A DNA stretch of 64,000 bases from the NCBI GenBank assembly GCA_037783415.1, contig JAZGTN010000085.1, positions 1,669,501-1,733,500 on the forward strand, in the 5' to 3' direction. Position 1 is the stretch's first letter, and every line of letters starts with the position of its first letter. A program made the position numbers and the translations under genes. The DNA comes from Leptasterias polaris. Taxonomy: Eukaryota > Echinodermata > Asteroidea > Forcipulatida > Asteriidae. The notes under the pieces were generated by a model. The model was not told where the DNA came from. It was given only the letters and a program-made list of their open reading frames with translations, and did not search any database. Below are positions 33,535 to 47,319 of this stretch, piece by piece.

Positions 33535-36500
33535 TTTTTTTTTTGTTTTTTTTTTTTTCTTTGTTTTGCTTAATCTTCTGATAGTCGTTTGTCCGCAGAA
33601 AAAAACATACTTGCAAACCTTTGATCAACTTGAAACTTAATGTGACATTAGAACATAAAGAGCAGAAGACGTGTGAGCAATGACGTCATGATGACGTCAT
33701 CGGGTGTCAAATTACAAGCCATTTAAGGTCAAAAAAGTGCCCTCATGCCAATGCCTGTATGTTTCTGAATAGGAAAGCTATAATATTCATATTTAAACAT
33801 TATGATAGATCAAGATACGGGCAACATTTGAAAAGTTAACGCCAAATTCACATGACCTTTACTTCCGGTCGTAACGGAAGGTCAAAGTTTGCCTTTCTGC
33901 AATTCTTAACCAAAAAACATTTCCTGCCCAAATTCTTCACTTCTGTTTATCCGATCAACCTCAAATTTACACCATGTTAGAACCTTGATAAAACCTCCAT
34001 CAAGTTGTTGTGACGTCATGATTACGTCATCAGGTGTTGAAATACAGTAAATCAAAATTTAATATTTCAAAAAATCATAACTTAATCATTACTGAATGGA
34101 TTGCTTCAATCAATACATCATCGGACAGGTCTTTTAAAACTCAACAAATGCTACACAAAGAGTTATCCCGGTTGTTCTTGACTTCCCGCTGAAAATGTAA
34201 GTTGAACATTACGTTAGTATTAGCCCGCAGGTCTGGTCATTCTGCTCCATTGACCACGCGTAATCTTGCATGTACATGTAAACAGTACACACACTGCGCC
34301 ATTGATCTTGGGTGCAAAGTCCACGAAGACTGCATTGCTGTGTCGTGATACGTTATCCATGGTGGCTGTGTCGTGATACGTTATCGATGGTGGCGCTATA
34401 CCAAGTTAATGGTCCTTTGTTACTGCACTCGTCGATAAATGCAACCATCCTTCGGAAATCTACGATGTTCGACGGTGGTGCAATGAATAGCTCATTGCAT
34501 AACCTTCGTGTTAGCCATTTGTTGGCTTGGTGGTGAATATCAACTGAACGAGTGTATTTTGCTGAACTGTTTTGGTGATTCACTGATTTGAATAACTTTT
34601 GATAACTGAGAAAATGCAATCGGAAAAAGGTCAACATAACTTTGACTCTGATCAACAACGGTTTTTATGCGAATCTAACTATTAGATCCTGTTGAATACT
34701 TCAAAGAATTACAATGTGACTAGCAAAATAAATTCAACATTAATTGCACATCGTGTAAACAGTAGGTTCTTATGCCCTTTTCATAATCATGACAAATGAT
34801 GTTGCTTCACACATAAGGTAGCAAGCATGCGTAGTTTGATAACATTAATTTTTGAATTGTTAGTCTTTTAATTTATCAGTTAAGCATGTTAAGTTTGTGA
34901 CTATTTACATGAAAATTGTTATACATGTGTATCTAAACTACTTTATGGAGACTCATACAGCAACGATATCACTTTCCCCCGTGTACACTAAAAGTATAAA
35001 AGTAATAGGTTTGCAAACGACTTTTTTTTGAAAATTAAAAAACTTTCAATATAAATCTGCTTACGCATTTTAGTAACATAACAGTGCCCCATACCCGAAC
35101 AAAGGGTACTGAATACTTATTGTTTTATACACTGGAACAAATCAAGTTTTTCATAGATCTATTAGAGAAATTGGCCTTTAATCTTAATCCATTGCCTAAC
35201 GCAGAATGACATACCCCCTCGCGACTGGCAACGGTGGGTAGCTAGCCAGTCAAGGCACTTGTTACAGACCAACGTGGCACAACGATAGTTGTTTACTATC
35301 AGTGCCATGTGGGCGTAACGAGAGTTTCCATTCATGTTTTACTTACAACGCAAGTGCAATCTTATCAATGGCGTACTTACTACTACGTACTAGCATTAAC
35401 ATGATTTCCGCTAAGATTCGACGTCTAATTGTTCCCCTACTTGCCCTTCTCATGGCTTTATTATCAATATGGAATTGAAGACGAAGTTTCACTGAGATGA
35501 CCACCTGCTTCAGTGATTCGTATGATATTTAATTATGTGGGAAAATGCAAGCAGGAAAAGACGAACAATGGTAATATGTTTTGATCATACACCGAGAAGG
35601 AAGGATGTGTCATCGGATCGTAATGGGTGTTTCAGACCCTCGTCACGGCATGTGTTTACCTTGCTACACGGGACTAACTTCGGTAAGTTTTCCGTGTGAA
35701 CATCATTGCTTTTCAAAATGATTCTTTTATTTGATGCACAATTACGTTATAAAGTTTATCCTGTATCATCAAGTGGTGACCGTTGGTGAAATGTTTTTAA
35801 AACTAAGGAACGTTTAATATGAACGTCGAAGAGATAGAGTTGGGCAATGGGGGATTGGTATGAATGTTGGCTATGTCACTATAGTCAGAAAATGGTCAGA
35901 CTGATGAATGTTTTCCGTCAACTTTGTATAGCGACATACTTATTTGAAAACCCTTCGATAAAGTTTCCCCTAATAAGGTTTCGTTTATAAGTTGTTCACA
36001 TCAAAAACAGGATGTGCACCTTCCACTCATTTTTTTTGGCGTAATTTCCTTACTCTGATATGTTGTATTGTTATGAGCCCTCGAACAGGTTGGTCCTGGA
36101 GAGAGCGCAATATAAATTCAATAAATTATTATTATTATTATAAAATCATGAAATGTTGTAAGTCTTGAATTTTATTTATTTGAGCAGTTTCAGCTTGACT
36201 TAATTTGCTTTGAGTCATACTTTGTTTATTGTTTTTTCTTCTTCAGAATATACAACACATCAGTACCCGAATGTTCTCCAGTGAAAAAAATCATACTCGT
36301 TGCTGTGTTGAATTCCCTAATTTCTTGCTGAATGTATGATGATGCACCATACAGGTAGAAATAGTTATTAACTCGTTAAAACTATTTTATTAGTTAAAAT
36401 TCACGAGAGGCTTAAATTTGCCGTCTTTATGACTTGCCTTTATCTTGCATAATTATTAAAAACATGTGTTTTTTATTTCAATATTATAAATTTAACAAAC

Positions 36501-37297
36501 CGTTCTGTATGAAGACTAATGTCTAAATATCAAGCAAGCTATTTTTTTAAATGCAACCAATAGCTCATTGTATGCTCGACTTGTTTTAACAATCAAAGTA
36601 TCATGCACCGATACATAATGAGAAGCCAAATCACAGTATTTGAAAACCTGTTAAAACTTCTAAGAATTGTAATTTAATAATGTCAACATGATTTGCATAG
36701 TCGGATTTATTATAAAGAATCAATATCCATTGGAAAATAAATAAACTTCTGTGAGTGGCATACATGATAGTTGTACTTGTGAGTAATTCAAAGGCTCGTT
36801 TTAAGATATGCAACCAAAACGAAAGGAAATTCGAAAAATGTATGCTGCTCTGTATGAAAGGACAATATTGACCCTCTGCCCTTTCAAATAAATTAAATAA
36901 TGTACTCTTCGTTTTTCACTTACAATTTAAAGCACATAATTAAATACCAATGTCTCGATAAGAACTTATCTAACGTCATGACGTCATCAGTTTTCAAATG
37001 TAGGATAAGGATAAGGATAAGGATCATTTTTTTTAGCAACCAAAATAGGGTTGGATTCGTTAATTTGGCTTTAACAAAAGATTATTATTTTTTTAAATTT
37101 ATATTGTGAGGTGCATTAATTTCCTGTGTAAACTAACGTTCAATCAACGAAGATTTACACTTTACTTTCCTTGAAATTTCAAAAGCTATCAACAATGTTT
37201 TCAGCGATTCAATGATATAGCTAACGCATTAAAACAGCACTGAGCCCAGCGAGAACCCGAACACCTAGAGTTTGTTTTACAAACTCTAAATCTCTAG
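33535..37297 (+). mobile_element. Long H2-type element, 3,763 bp
   Basis: The H2 head and two CRE blocks (33682-33700, 34010) are followed by the H2 3' part. That part is cut at CCCGAACA (about 35100) and fused to AAGGGTACTGAATAC by deletion. Then come module 1 with donor GTAAG at 35683, module 2 at 36247-36354, GGATAA repeats at 37011-37023, and a tail with CTAG at 37294-37297. Nearly identical to 49681-53435 at a constant offset of 16,147 bp. Confidence 0.88.
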
Positions 37298-40200
37298 TTA
37301 GGTGTTCGGTCCACAGACCGAACAACTCCTTGTTTTTGTTCGTTTTTTTTTTTTTTTTTTTTTTTTAGGTGTTCGGTCCACAGACCGAACAACTCCTTGT
37401 TTTTGTTCGTTTTTTTTTTGTTTTTTTTCTTTGTTTTGCTTAATCTTCTGATAGTCGTTTGTCCGCAGAAAAAAACATACTTGCAAACCTTTGATCAACT
37501 TGAAACTTAATGTGACATTAGAACATAAAGAGCAGAAGACGTGTGAGCAATGACGTCATGATGACGTCATCGGGTGTCAAATTACAAGCCATTTAAGGTC
37601 AAAAAAGTGCCCTCATGCCAATGCCTGTATGTTTCTGAATAGGAAAGCTATAATATTCATATTTAAACATTATGATAGATCAAGACACGGGCAACATTTG
37701 AAAAGTTAACGCCAAATTCACATGACCTTTACTTCCGGTCGTAACGGAAGGTCAAAGTTTGCCTTTCTGCAATTCTTAACCAAAAAACATTTCCTGCCCA
37801 AATTCTTCACTTCTGTTTATCCGATCAACCTCAAATTTACACCATGTTAGAACCTTGATGAAACCTCCATCAAGTTGTTGTGACGTCATGATTACGTCAT
37901 CAGGTGTTGAAATACAGTAAATCAAAATTTAATATTTCAAAAAATCATAACTTAATCATTACTGAATAGATTGCTTCAATCAATACATCATCGGACAGGT
38001 CTTTTAAAACTCAACAAATGCTACACAAAGAGTTATCCCGGTTGTTTTTGACTTCCCGCTGAAAATGTAAGTTGAACATTACGTTAGTATTAGCCCGCAG
38101 GTCTGGTCATTCTGCTCCATTGACCACGCGTAATCTTGCATGTACATGTAAACGGTACACACACTGCGCCATTGATCTTAGGTGCAAAGTCCACGAAGTC
38201 TGCATTGCTGTGTCGTGATACGTTATCCATGGTGGCGCTATACCAAGTTAATGGTCCTTTGTTACTGCACTCGTCGATAAATGCAACCATCCTTCGGAAA
38301 TCTACGATGTTCGACGGTGGTCCAATGAATAGCTCATTGCATAACCTTCGTGTTAGCCTTTTGTTGGCTTGGTGGTAAATATCAACTGAACGAGTGTATT
38401 TTGCTGAACTGATTTGGTGATTTGAATAACTTTTGATAACTGAGAAAATGCAATCGGAAAAAGGTCAACATAAATTTGACTCTGATCAACAACGGTTTTT
38501 ATGCGAATCTAACTATTAGATCCTGTTGAATACTTCAAAGAAATACAATGTGACTAGCAAAATAAATTCAACATAAATTGCACATCGTGTAAACAGTAGG
38601 TTCTTATGCCCTTTTCATAATCATGACAAATGATGTTGCTTCACACATAAGGTAGCAAGCATGCGTAGTTTGATAACATTAATTTTTGAATTGTTAGTGA
38701 CAGTCTTTTAATTTATCAGTTAAGCATGTTAAGTTTGTGACTATTTACATGAAAATTGTTATACATGTGTATCTAAACTACTTTATGGAGACTCATACAG
38801 CAACGATATCACTTTCCCCCGTGTACACTAAAAGTATAAAAGTAATAGGTTTGCAAACGACTTTTTTTTTAAAATTAAAAAACTTTCAATATAAATCTGC
38901 TTACGCATTTTAGTAACATAACAGTGCCCCATACCCGAACAAAGGGTACTGAATACTTATTGTTTTATACACTGGAACAAATCAAGTTTTTCATAGATCT
39001 ATTAGAGAAATTGGCCTTTAATCTTAATCCATTGCCTAACGCAGAATGACATACCCCTCGCGACTGGCAACGGTGGGTAGCTAGCCAGTCAAGGCACTTG
39101 TTACAGACCAACGTGGCACAACGGTAGTTGTTTACTATCAGTGCCATGTGGGCGTAACGAGAGTTTCCATTCATGTTTTACTTACAACGCAAGTGCAATC
39201 TTATCAATGGCGTACTTACTACTACGTACTAGAATTAACATGATTTCCGCTAAGATTCGACGTCTAATTGTTCCCCTACTTGCCCTTCTCATGGCTTTAT
39301 TATCAATATGGAATTGAAGACGAAGTTTCACTGAGATGACCACCTGCTTCAGTGATTCGTATGATATTTAATTATGTGGGAAAATACCAGCAGAAAAAGA
39401 CGAACATTGGTTGTGTTTTGATCACACACCGAGAAGAAGGGACGCGTCATCGGTTTGTGTAGGGTGTTTTAGACCCTCACACACGGTAGTCTTTATCGTC
39501 GCTGCACGGTGACTAGAAACGGTACGTTTCGTATGAACATCATTGCTTTTCAAAATGGGTCTTTTATTTAATGCACAATTATGTTATAAAGTTTATCCTG
39601 TATCATCAAGTTGTGACGTTGGTGAGATGTTTTTAAAACTAAGAAGCATTTAGTATGATCGTCGCAGAGGTAGAATTAGGCAATGGGGGATTGGTATGGT
39701 TGTTGGCTGTGTCACTATAGTCAGAGAATGGTTCGACTAATAAATGTTTTTGGTCAACTTTGTATTATGACATGCATATTTAAAGACCCTTCGATGGAGG
39801 TTTTCCTAAAAATAGTACTTAACTCATTATGTTATTAGTATAAATTCACGAGATTTTTAGACTTGCCGTCCTCATGCTTTGCCTTTGTCTTGCATAATTA
39901 TCCTAAAAAAGTGTCTTTCATTTTACTATTCTAAATTTAACAAACTGTTCTGTAGGAAAATCAATGTCTAAAAATCAAACAAGCTAATTTAAAACATGCA
40001 ACCGATAGCTCATAATACTTGACTAATTTTAATGACATCTTCATCAGTGCATATGTTTTGACCAATTAATGATTCATGCACCGATACTTAATGAGTATCC
40101 AACTCACTGTAACAATTTTCAGTATTGTAACTTAATAATGTCAACATGAATATCATCTAATGTGGTTTTTTAATCAAAAAAGAATCGATATCCATTGACA

Positions 40201-40703
40201 AATAAATAAACTTCAGTGAATGGCATACATAATAGTTGAACGTGTGGGTCATTCAAAGGATCGTTTCAACATCTGCTGCCAAGATGAAGGGGAAGGGGGG
40301 AAATGTTCCTCTGCTGTATGACTATGAAATGACAATGGACCTTTTGCCCTTTCAAATAATTTAAATAATGTACTCTTTTGCTGATTTTTTATTGTAAGTT
40401 AATCTTTGTTTTTCACTTGGCACATATTTAAATATCTATGTCTCGATAAAAAATATTTGTAAATGATGTCATCAGTTTTCAAATTTGGCTAAACAAAAGT
40501 TTGTTATTTATAAAATTTCATATCTTGAGTAGCTTTTATTTCCTGTGTAAGAAGATTTACACTTTACTTTCTTAAAAATTTACAAGCTATTAACATTGTT
40601 TTCAGCGACTCATTGATATAGCTAACGCATTAAAACAGCATTGAGCCCATAACTCCAAGAACCCGAACACCTAGAGTTTGTTTTACAAACTCTAAATCTC
40701 TAG
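37298..40703 (+). mobile_element. H2-type element with two 5' hairpins, 3,406 bp
   Basis: Hairpins at 37300-37326 and 37367-37393, H2 head, CREs near 37552, 37563 and 37881. It carries the same CCCGAACA/AAGGGT deletion junction near 38937. Module 1 has a changed donor (GTACG near 39520). Module 2 is deleted. CTAG at 40700-40703. Confidence 0.85.
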
Positions 40704-41152
40704 TGGATTTTTGAGTTTGTTCGCCCACCTTAAAAATACACGCATCGTTGTCCGCAGACTTTGACATCTTTCCCAAATTCGCACGGTCATGAAACTTGGC
40801 AACAATATTACACCTGATGATTAGATAAGACATAAATTTCGACAACATAATGACGTCACCCAATGAATTATTGGGTAATTAAATGTAATTAATTTAATCA
40901 AATTTTGAGTTTTTGGTTTAACAACCATGCAGAACTCGCAAACTAAGAACGATAAATTCGTTGTTATTTCTTGAAAACAAAGGGTATTGAATACTTATTG
41001 CTTTATACATTGGAACAAATCAAGTTTGAAATTTCAAAAGCTATCAACAATGTTTTCAGCGATTCAATGATATAGCTAACGCATTAAAACAGCACTGAGC
41101 CCAGCGAGAACCCGAACACCTAGAGTTTGTTTTACAAACTCTAAATCTCTAG
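40704..41152 (+). mobile_element. Minimal H3-type element, 449 bp (second copy)
   Basis: Same ends and length as 31654-32102, with only a few base differences (for example CCACCTTAAAA for CCACCTCAAAA). CTAG at 41149-41152. Confidence 0.85.
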
Positions 41153-43534
41153 TGAATTTTTGAGTTTGTTCCATCTCAAAAATACACACAAATCGTTGTC
41201 CGCAGACTTTGATATCCTTCCCAAGCTCGTACGGTCATGAAACTTGGCAACAGTGTTACACCTGATAAATAGATGAAACAGAAGTTTTGACACATAATGA
41301 CGTCATCCATTGATTTATTGGGTAATTAAATGTAATTAATTTAAATCAAATTTTGAGTTTTTGGTTTAACAACCAGAACTCAGAAACTAAGAACGATAAA
41401 TTCGTTGTTATTTTTTGAAAACAAATGGTATTTAAACCGCTGCAAGCAGTCATGTGACAATTCATACAGGTTTACTTTCGAGACACATTGTCAATGTAAC
41501 TGTGAAGCTATCAATAATGTACACTGTACTGGTAAAATGCACACAATAGTGTCTAGACTCCGAAGTTTAATTTAGTACATACATTGTGTCAGACAATAAA
41601 CCATTGCAAGCAGCCATGTGATAAATCATGATTGTTTTTATTTTCGAGACACATTTGTCAAGGTAACTGTGAAGCTATCAATAATGTACAATGTACTGGT
41701 AAAATGCACACAATAGTGTCTAGACTCCGAAGTTTAATTTAGTACATACATTGTGTCAGACAATAAACCATTGCAAGCAGCCATGTGATAAGTCATGAAT
41801 GTTTACTTTCGAGACACATTTGTCAAGGGTGAAGCTATCAAATCGTCACCCACCGGTTCCACGAACTGACACACACGTAGACAGTAAAAAGTAACAATTG
41901 TAGAAAACGGCATCTAATGTTGAAGGCTTTTATAAAATACCGCTTTCCTTCAAAAGTCACTAGTTTTCTTACAGTGGAGACTTGTTACTTTGAACTTCAT
42001 ATACATGGTGCTTATGACCGCTTTTTGTCCTAAATTAATAAGCAATAAAGTGAAACGTTTTGTGTTAGTACGTGAAATCAAAAATTGATGCAAAATGTTT
42101 TCGAGCTTGAAACATTAGTACCGTAGCTCACAGTATTCCGGGATGGGATGGGAAACAACTTCTGACTCGATCAAGCATATTCTGTAGATTTCAAAATTAA
42201 ACTTATTTTGTTTGAAAATAGACGATTGATAGAGCGTGCTCTGACAGGGGGTGACTTCATAATTCCTTACATTATAACATCAGAGAACACATAAAGTAGC
42301 ATACCGCGCCGCACAGTCTTATGGAGGTGTTTTTTTTACCACACAGGCCATAGAACAGAAATTGTGGCGAGCGAAATCTATTGACTTTACGTTGGGCACT
42401 GGTGACGTCATGATGACGTCGCACAATGTTTTAGCATCAAGTGGTGACGTTGGTGAGATGTTTTTAAAACTAAGAAGCATTTAGTATGATCGTCGCAGAG
42501 GTAGAATTAGGCAATGGGGGATTGGTATGGTTGTTGGCTGTGTCACTATAGTCAGAGAATGGTTCGACTAATAAATGTTTTTCGTCAACTTTTTTATTAT
42601 GACATGCATATTTAAAGACCCTTCGATGGAGGTTTTCCTAAAAATAGTACTTAACTCATTATGTTATTAGTATAAATTCACGAGATGCTTAGACTTGCCG
42701 TCCTCATGCTTTGCCTTTGTCTTGCATAATTATCCTAAACAAGTGTCTTTCATTTTAATATTCTAAATTTAACAAACCGTTCTGTAGGAAAATCAATGTC
42801 TAAAAATCAAACAAGCTAATTTAAAACATGCAACCGATAGCTCATAATACTTGACTAATTTTAATGACATCTTCATCAGTGCATATATGTTTTGAACAAT
42901 TAATGATTCATGCACCGATACTTAATGAGTATCCAACTCACTGTAAAAAGTTTCAGAATTGTAACTTAATAATGTCAACATAAATATCATCTAATGTGGT
43001 TTTTTAATCAAAAAAGAATCGATATCCATTGACAAATAAATAAACTTCAGTGAATGGCATATATAATAGTTGAACGTGTGGGTCATTCAAATGATTGTTT
43101 CAACATCTGCTGCCAAGAGAAGGGGAAAATGTTCCTCTGCTGTATGACTATGAAATGACAATGGACCTTTTGCTCTTTCAAATAATTTAAATAATGTACT
43201 CTTTCGCTGATTTTTGTTTTGTAAGTTAATCTTTGTTTTTCACTTGGCACATATTTAAATATCTATGTCTCGATAAAAACATTTGTAACTTCATAATGAT
43301 GTCATCAGTTTTCAAATCTGGCTAAACAAAAGTTTGTTATTTATAAAATTTAATATCGTGAGTAGGTTTTTATTTCCTGTGTAAGAAGATTTACACTTTA
43401 CCTTCTTTAAAATTTACAAGCTATTAACATTGTTTTCAGCGACTCATTGATATAGCTAACGCATTAAAACAGCATTGAACCCAGGAGCGATACCCGAACA
43501 CCTAGAGTTTGTTTTACAAACTCTAAATCTCTAG
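41153..43534 (+). mobile_element. H3-variant element with ~165-bp internal repeats, 2,382 bp
   Basis: Starts TGAATTTTTGAGTTTGTTCC. It carries three tandem units (see separate entry) and a unique-looking middle (41860-42430) shared only with 56560-57160. It then joins the intron-like part at CATCAAGTGGTGACG, lacks module 2, and ends with CTAG at 43531-43534. Confidence 0.82.
41437..41850 (+). repeat. Three tandem ~165-bp units
   Basis: The word TGCAAGCAG recurs at about 41441, 41605 and 41772, followed by CATGTGA, CTTTCGAGACACAT, GTGAAGCTATCAA and AGTGTCTAGACTCCGAAG. The paralog at 56318-56560 has two units. Diverged copies continue at 57390-57600. Confidence 0.85.
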
Positions 43535-45108
43535 TTTTTTCTTTGTTTTGCTTAATCTTCTGATAGTCGTTTGTCCGCAGAAAAAAACATACTTGCAAAC
43601 CTTTGATCAACTTGAAACTTAATGTGACATTAGAACATAAAGAGCAGAAGACGTGTGAGCAATGACGTCATGATGACGTCATCGGGTGTCAAATTACAAG
43701 CCATTTAAGGTCAAAAAAGTGCCCTCATGCCAATGCCTGTATGTTTCTGAATAGGAAAGCTATAATATTCATATTTAAACATTATGATAGATCAAGACAC
43801 GGGCAACATTTGAAAAGTTAACGCCAAATTCACATGACCTTTACTTCCGGTCGTAACGGAAGGTCAAAGTTTGCCTTTCTGCAATTCTTAACCAAAAAAC
43901 ATTTCCTGCCCAAATTCTTCACTTCTGTTTATCCGATCAACCTCAAATTTACACCATGTTAGAACCTTGATGAAACCTCCATCAAGTTGTTGTGACGTCA
44001 TGATTACGTCATCAGGTGTTGAAATACAGTAAATCAAAATTTAATATTTCAAAAAATCATAACTTAATCATTACTGAATGGATTGCTTCAATCAATACAT
44101 CATCGGACAGGTCTTTTAAAACTCAACAAATGCTACACAAAGAGTTATCCCGGTTGTTCTTGACTTCCCGCTGAAAATGTAAGTTGAACATTACGTTAGT
44201 ATTAGCCCGCAGCAGAGGCAAAGGGCTGGTCGTTCCGTTCCATTGACCACGTGTAATCTTGCATGTAAACTGTACACACACTGCGCCATTGATCTTAAGG
44301 TTCAAAGTCCACGAAGACTGTGCATTGCTGGCCCACATGTACATGTACATTAAGCGTACAGTAAAGTTGATGCGTTATCCATGGTGGCGCTATACCAAGT
44401 TAATGGTCCTTTGTTACTGCACTCGTCGATAAATGCAACCATCCTTCGGAAATCTACGTTGTTCGACGGTGGTCCAATGAATAGCCTTTTGTTGGCTTGG
44501 TGGTAAATATCAACTGAACGAGTGTATTTTGCTGAACTGTTTTGGTGATTTGAATAACTTTTGATAACTGAGAAAATGCAATCGGAAAAGGGTCAACATA
44601 AATTTGACTCTGATCAACAACGGTTTTTACGCGAATCTAACTTTTAGATCCTGTTGAATACTTCAAAGAAATACAATGTGACTAGCAAAATAAATTCAAC
44701 ATAAATTGCACATCGTGTAAACAGTAGGTTCTTATGCCCTTTTCATAATCATTACAAATGATGTTGCTTCACACATAAGGTAGCAAGCATGCGTAGTTTG
44801 ATAACATTTATTTTTGAATTGTTAGTGATAGTCTTTTAATTTATCAGTTAAGCATGTTAAGTTTGTGACTATTTACATGAAAATTGTTATACATGTGTAT
44901 CTAAACTACTTTATGGAGACTCATACAGCAACGATATAACTTTCCCCCGTGTACACTAAAAGTATAAAAGTAATAGGTTTGCAAACGACTTTTTTTGGAA
45001 AATAAAAAAACTTTCAATATAAATCTGCTTACGCATTTTAGTAACATAACAGTGCCCCATCGATACCCGAACACCTAGTGTTTGTTCTCACAAACACTAA
45101 ATCTCTAG
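43535..45108 (+). mobile_element. H2-type element, 1,574 bp
   Basis: Starts with a T-run then CTTTGTTTTGCTTAATC. CREs near 43666, 43677 and 43995, ETS-like box near 43845. A short variable zone near 44210-44350 differs from its siblings and resembles the minus-strand copy at 20890-21060. Tail CCCGAACACCTAG, stem-loop AGTGTTTGT/ACAAACACT and CTAG at 45105-45108. Confidence 0.87.
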
Positions 45109-47319
45109 TGGATTTTTGAGTTTGTTCGCCCACCTCAAAAATACACGCATCGTTGTCCACAGACTTTGACATCTTTCCCAAACTCGCACGGTCATGAAAC
45201 TTGGCAACAATATTACACCTGATGATTAGATAAAACAGAAATTTCGACAACATAATGACGTTACCCAATGAATTATTGGGTAATTAAATGTAAATAATTT
45301 AATCAAATTTTGAGTCTTTGGTTTAACAACCATGCAGAACTCGCAAACTAAGAAAGATAAATTCGTTGTTTTTTCTTGAAAACAAAGGGTACTGAATACT
45401 TATTGTTTTATACACTGGAACAAATCAAGTTTTTCATAGATCTATTAGAGAAATTGGCCTTTAATCTTAATCCATTGCCTAACGCAGAATGGCATATCCC
45501 CTCGCGACTGGCAACGGTGGGTAGCTAGCCAGTCAACGCACTTGTTACAGACCAACGTGGCACAACGGTAGTTGTTTACTATCAGTGCCATGTGGGCGTA
45601 ACGAGAGTTTCCATTCATGTTTTACTTACAACGTAGTGCAATCTTATCAATGGCGTACTTACTACTACGTACTAGCATTAACATGATTTCCGCTAAGATT
45701 CGACGTCTAATTGTTCCCCTACTTGCCCTTCTCATGGCTTTATGATCAATATGGAATTGAAGACGAAGTTTCACTGAGATGACCACCTGCTTCAGTGATT
45801 CGTATGACTTGTAATTGTTTGAGAAAATGCAAGCAGAAAAAGACGAACTCTGGTTATGTGTTTATCAAACACCGAGAAGCAGAGACTTGACATCAGCTCA
45901 TGAATGGGTGTTTCGGACGGCGTCCACGGCAGTGTTTATCGATGCTATATCGGTGCCACACGGTGATAAAACGGTAAGCTTTGTGTGAAAATCATTGCTT
46001 TTCAAAATGAGTATTGCACAGTTATGTTATAAAGTTTATCTTTTATCATCCAAGTGGTGGCGTTGGTGATGTTTTTAAAACTAAAGAACGTTTAGTGTGA
46101 TCGTCGAGGAGTAGAATTGGGCAATGAGGGATTGGTATGATTGTTGGCTGTGTCACTAAAGTCAGAAAATGGTCCGACTGAAGAATGTTTGTCGGCAACT
46201 TTGATGACGTTTGTGTTAAGTAAAGTAGGTTTTGTTTATAAGTTGTTCACTTCCAAAACAATATGTGCACCTTCCACTAACCTTTTCTTGTGCAATTTCC
46301 TAAGTTTTAATGTTGTTACTGTTTTGACCCCCCCCCCCCCCCCTTGAACAGGTTGGTCATTGAGAGAGCGCAATTAAATTAAATAAATTAGTAGTATTAT
46401 TATATAAATATGAAACGTTTTAAGTCTTGATTTTTGTTTATTTTAACAGTTTCAGCTTGACTTAATTTTCCTAGAGTCATACTTTGTTTATTTTGTAATA
46501 TTGTTTTTTTCTTCTTCAGAATACAGCACATCCACCGGCATGGTCTTGGATCCAGTGACAGATTTTCCACGTGTTGTTGTGTTGCATTCCTCATTTCCTG
46601 TATGATGCACCATACAGGTAGAAATAGAACTTATAAATCATTATGTTATAAGTCAAAATTCAAGAGAGGCTTAGATTTGCCGTCTTCATGATTTGCCTTC
46701 GTTTTGCATTATAATTTCAAACAAGTGCCCTTTCAATAGTCTAAAAATTAACAAACTGTTCTGTAGGAAAATCAATATCCAAAAATCAAGCAAATTAAGC
46801 TTTTTAAATAATACAACTGCCAGCTCAGAACTTGCTTGACTTATTTTAGCGACATCATCATCAGTGTTTTTGTATTGAACAATCAATGTTTCCTGAACCG
46901 AGTATCCACCTCATTGGATTTGAAACACTGTTAACAACTTTTCTGAATTGTAACCTAATAATGTCAACATGTATAGTGTGGTTTTTTATCAATACAAAAT
47001 CGATAACCATCGAAAAATAAATAAACTTACTTTCTAAGTTAATCTTTGTTTTCCACTAGGCACATATTTAAATGCCTATGTCTCGCTAAAAACTTTCTAA
47101 CATCATAATGATGTCATAGGTTTTCAAATTTGGCTAAACAAAAGGTTGTTATTTATAAAATTTTTAAAATTTTTAGCAGCCCTTTATTTCTTGTGTAACC
47201 TATTTATACTTTACTTTCTCTAATATTTCAAAAGCTATCAGGATTGTTTTCAGCGATTCAATGATATAGCTTACGCATTAATACAGTAGTGAGCCCACCA
47301 GCGATACCCGAACACCTAG
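45109..47319 (+). mobile_element. H3-type element with exon-like modules, 2,211 bp
   Basis: H3 head, module 1 with donor GTAAG at 45973, a 16-base C run at 46328-46343, module 2 at 46520-46617, then the tail. The end stops at CCCGAACACCTAG with the terminal stem-loop missing, directly followed by TTGTTTTTTG of the next element. Confidence 0.8.

Noticed and set aside
37011..37023. GGATAA short tandem repeat as telomere-like
   Set aside because: Only three to four units, and not the common animal telomere hexamer. The second copy near 53155 is due to block duplication.
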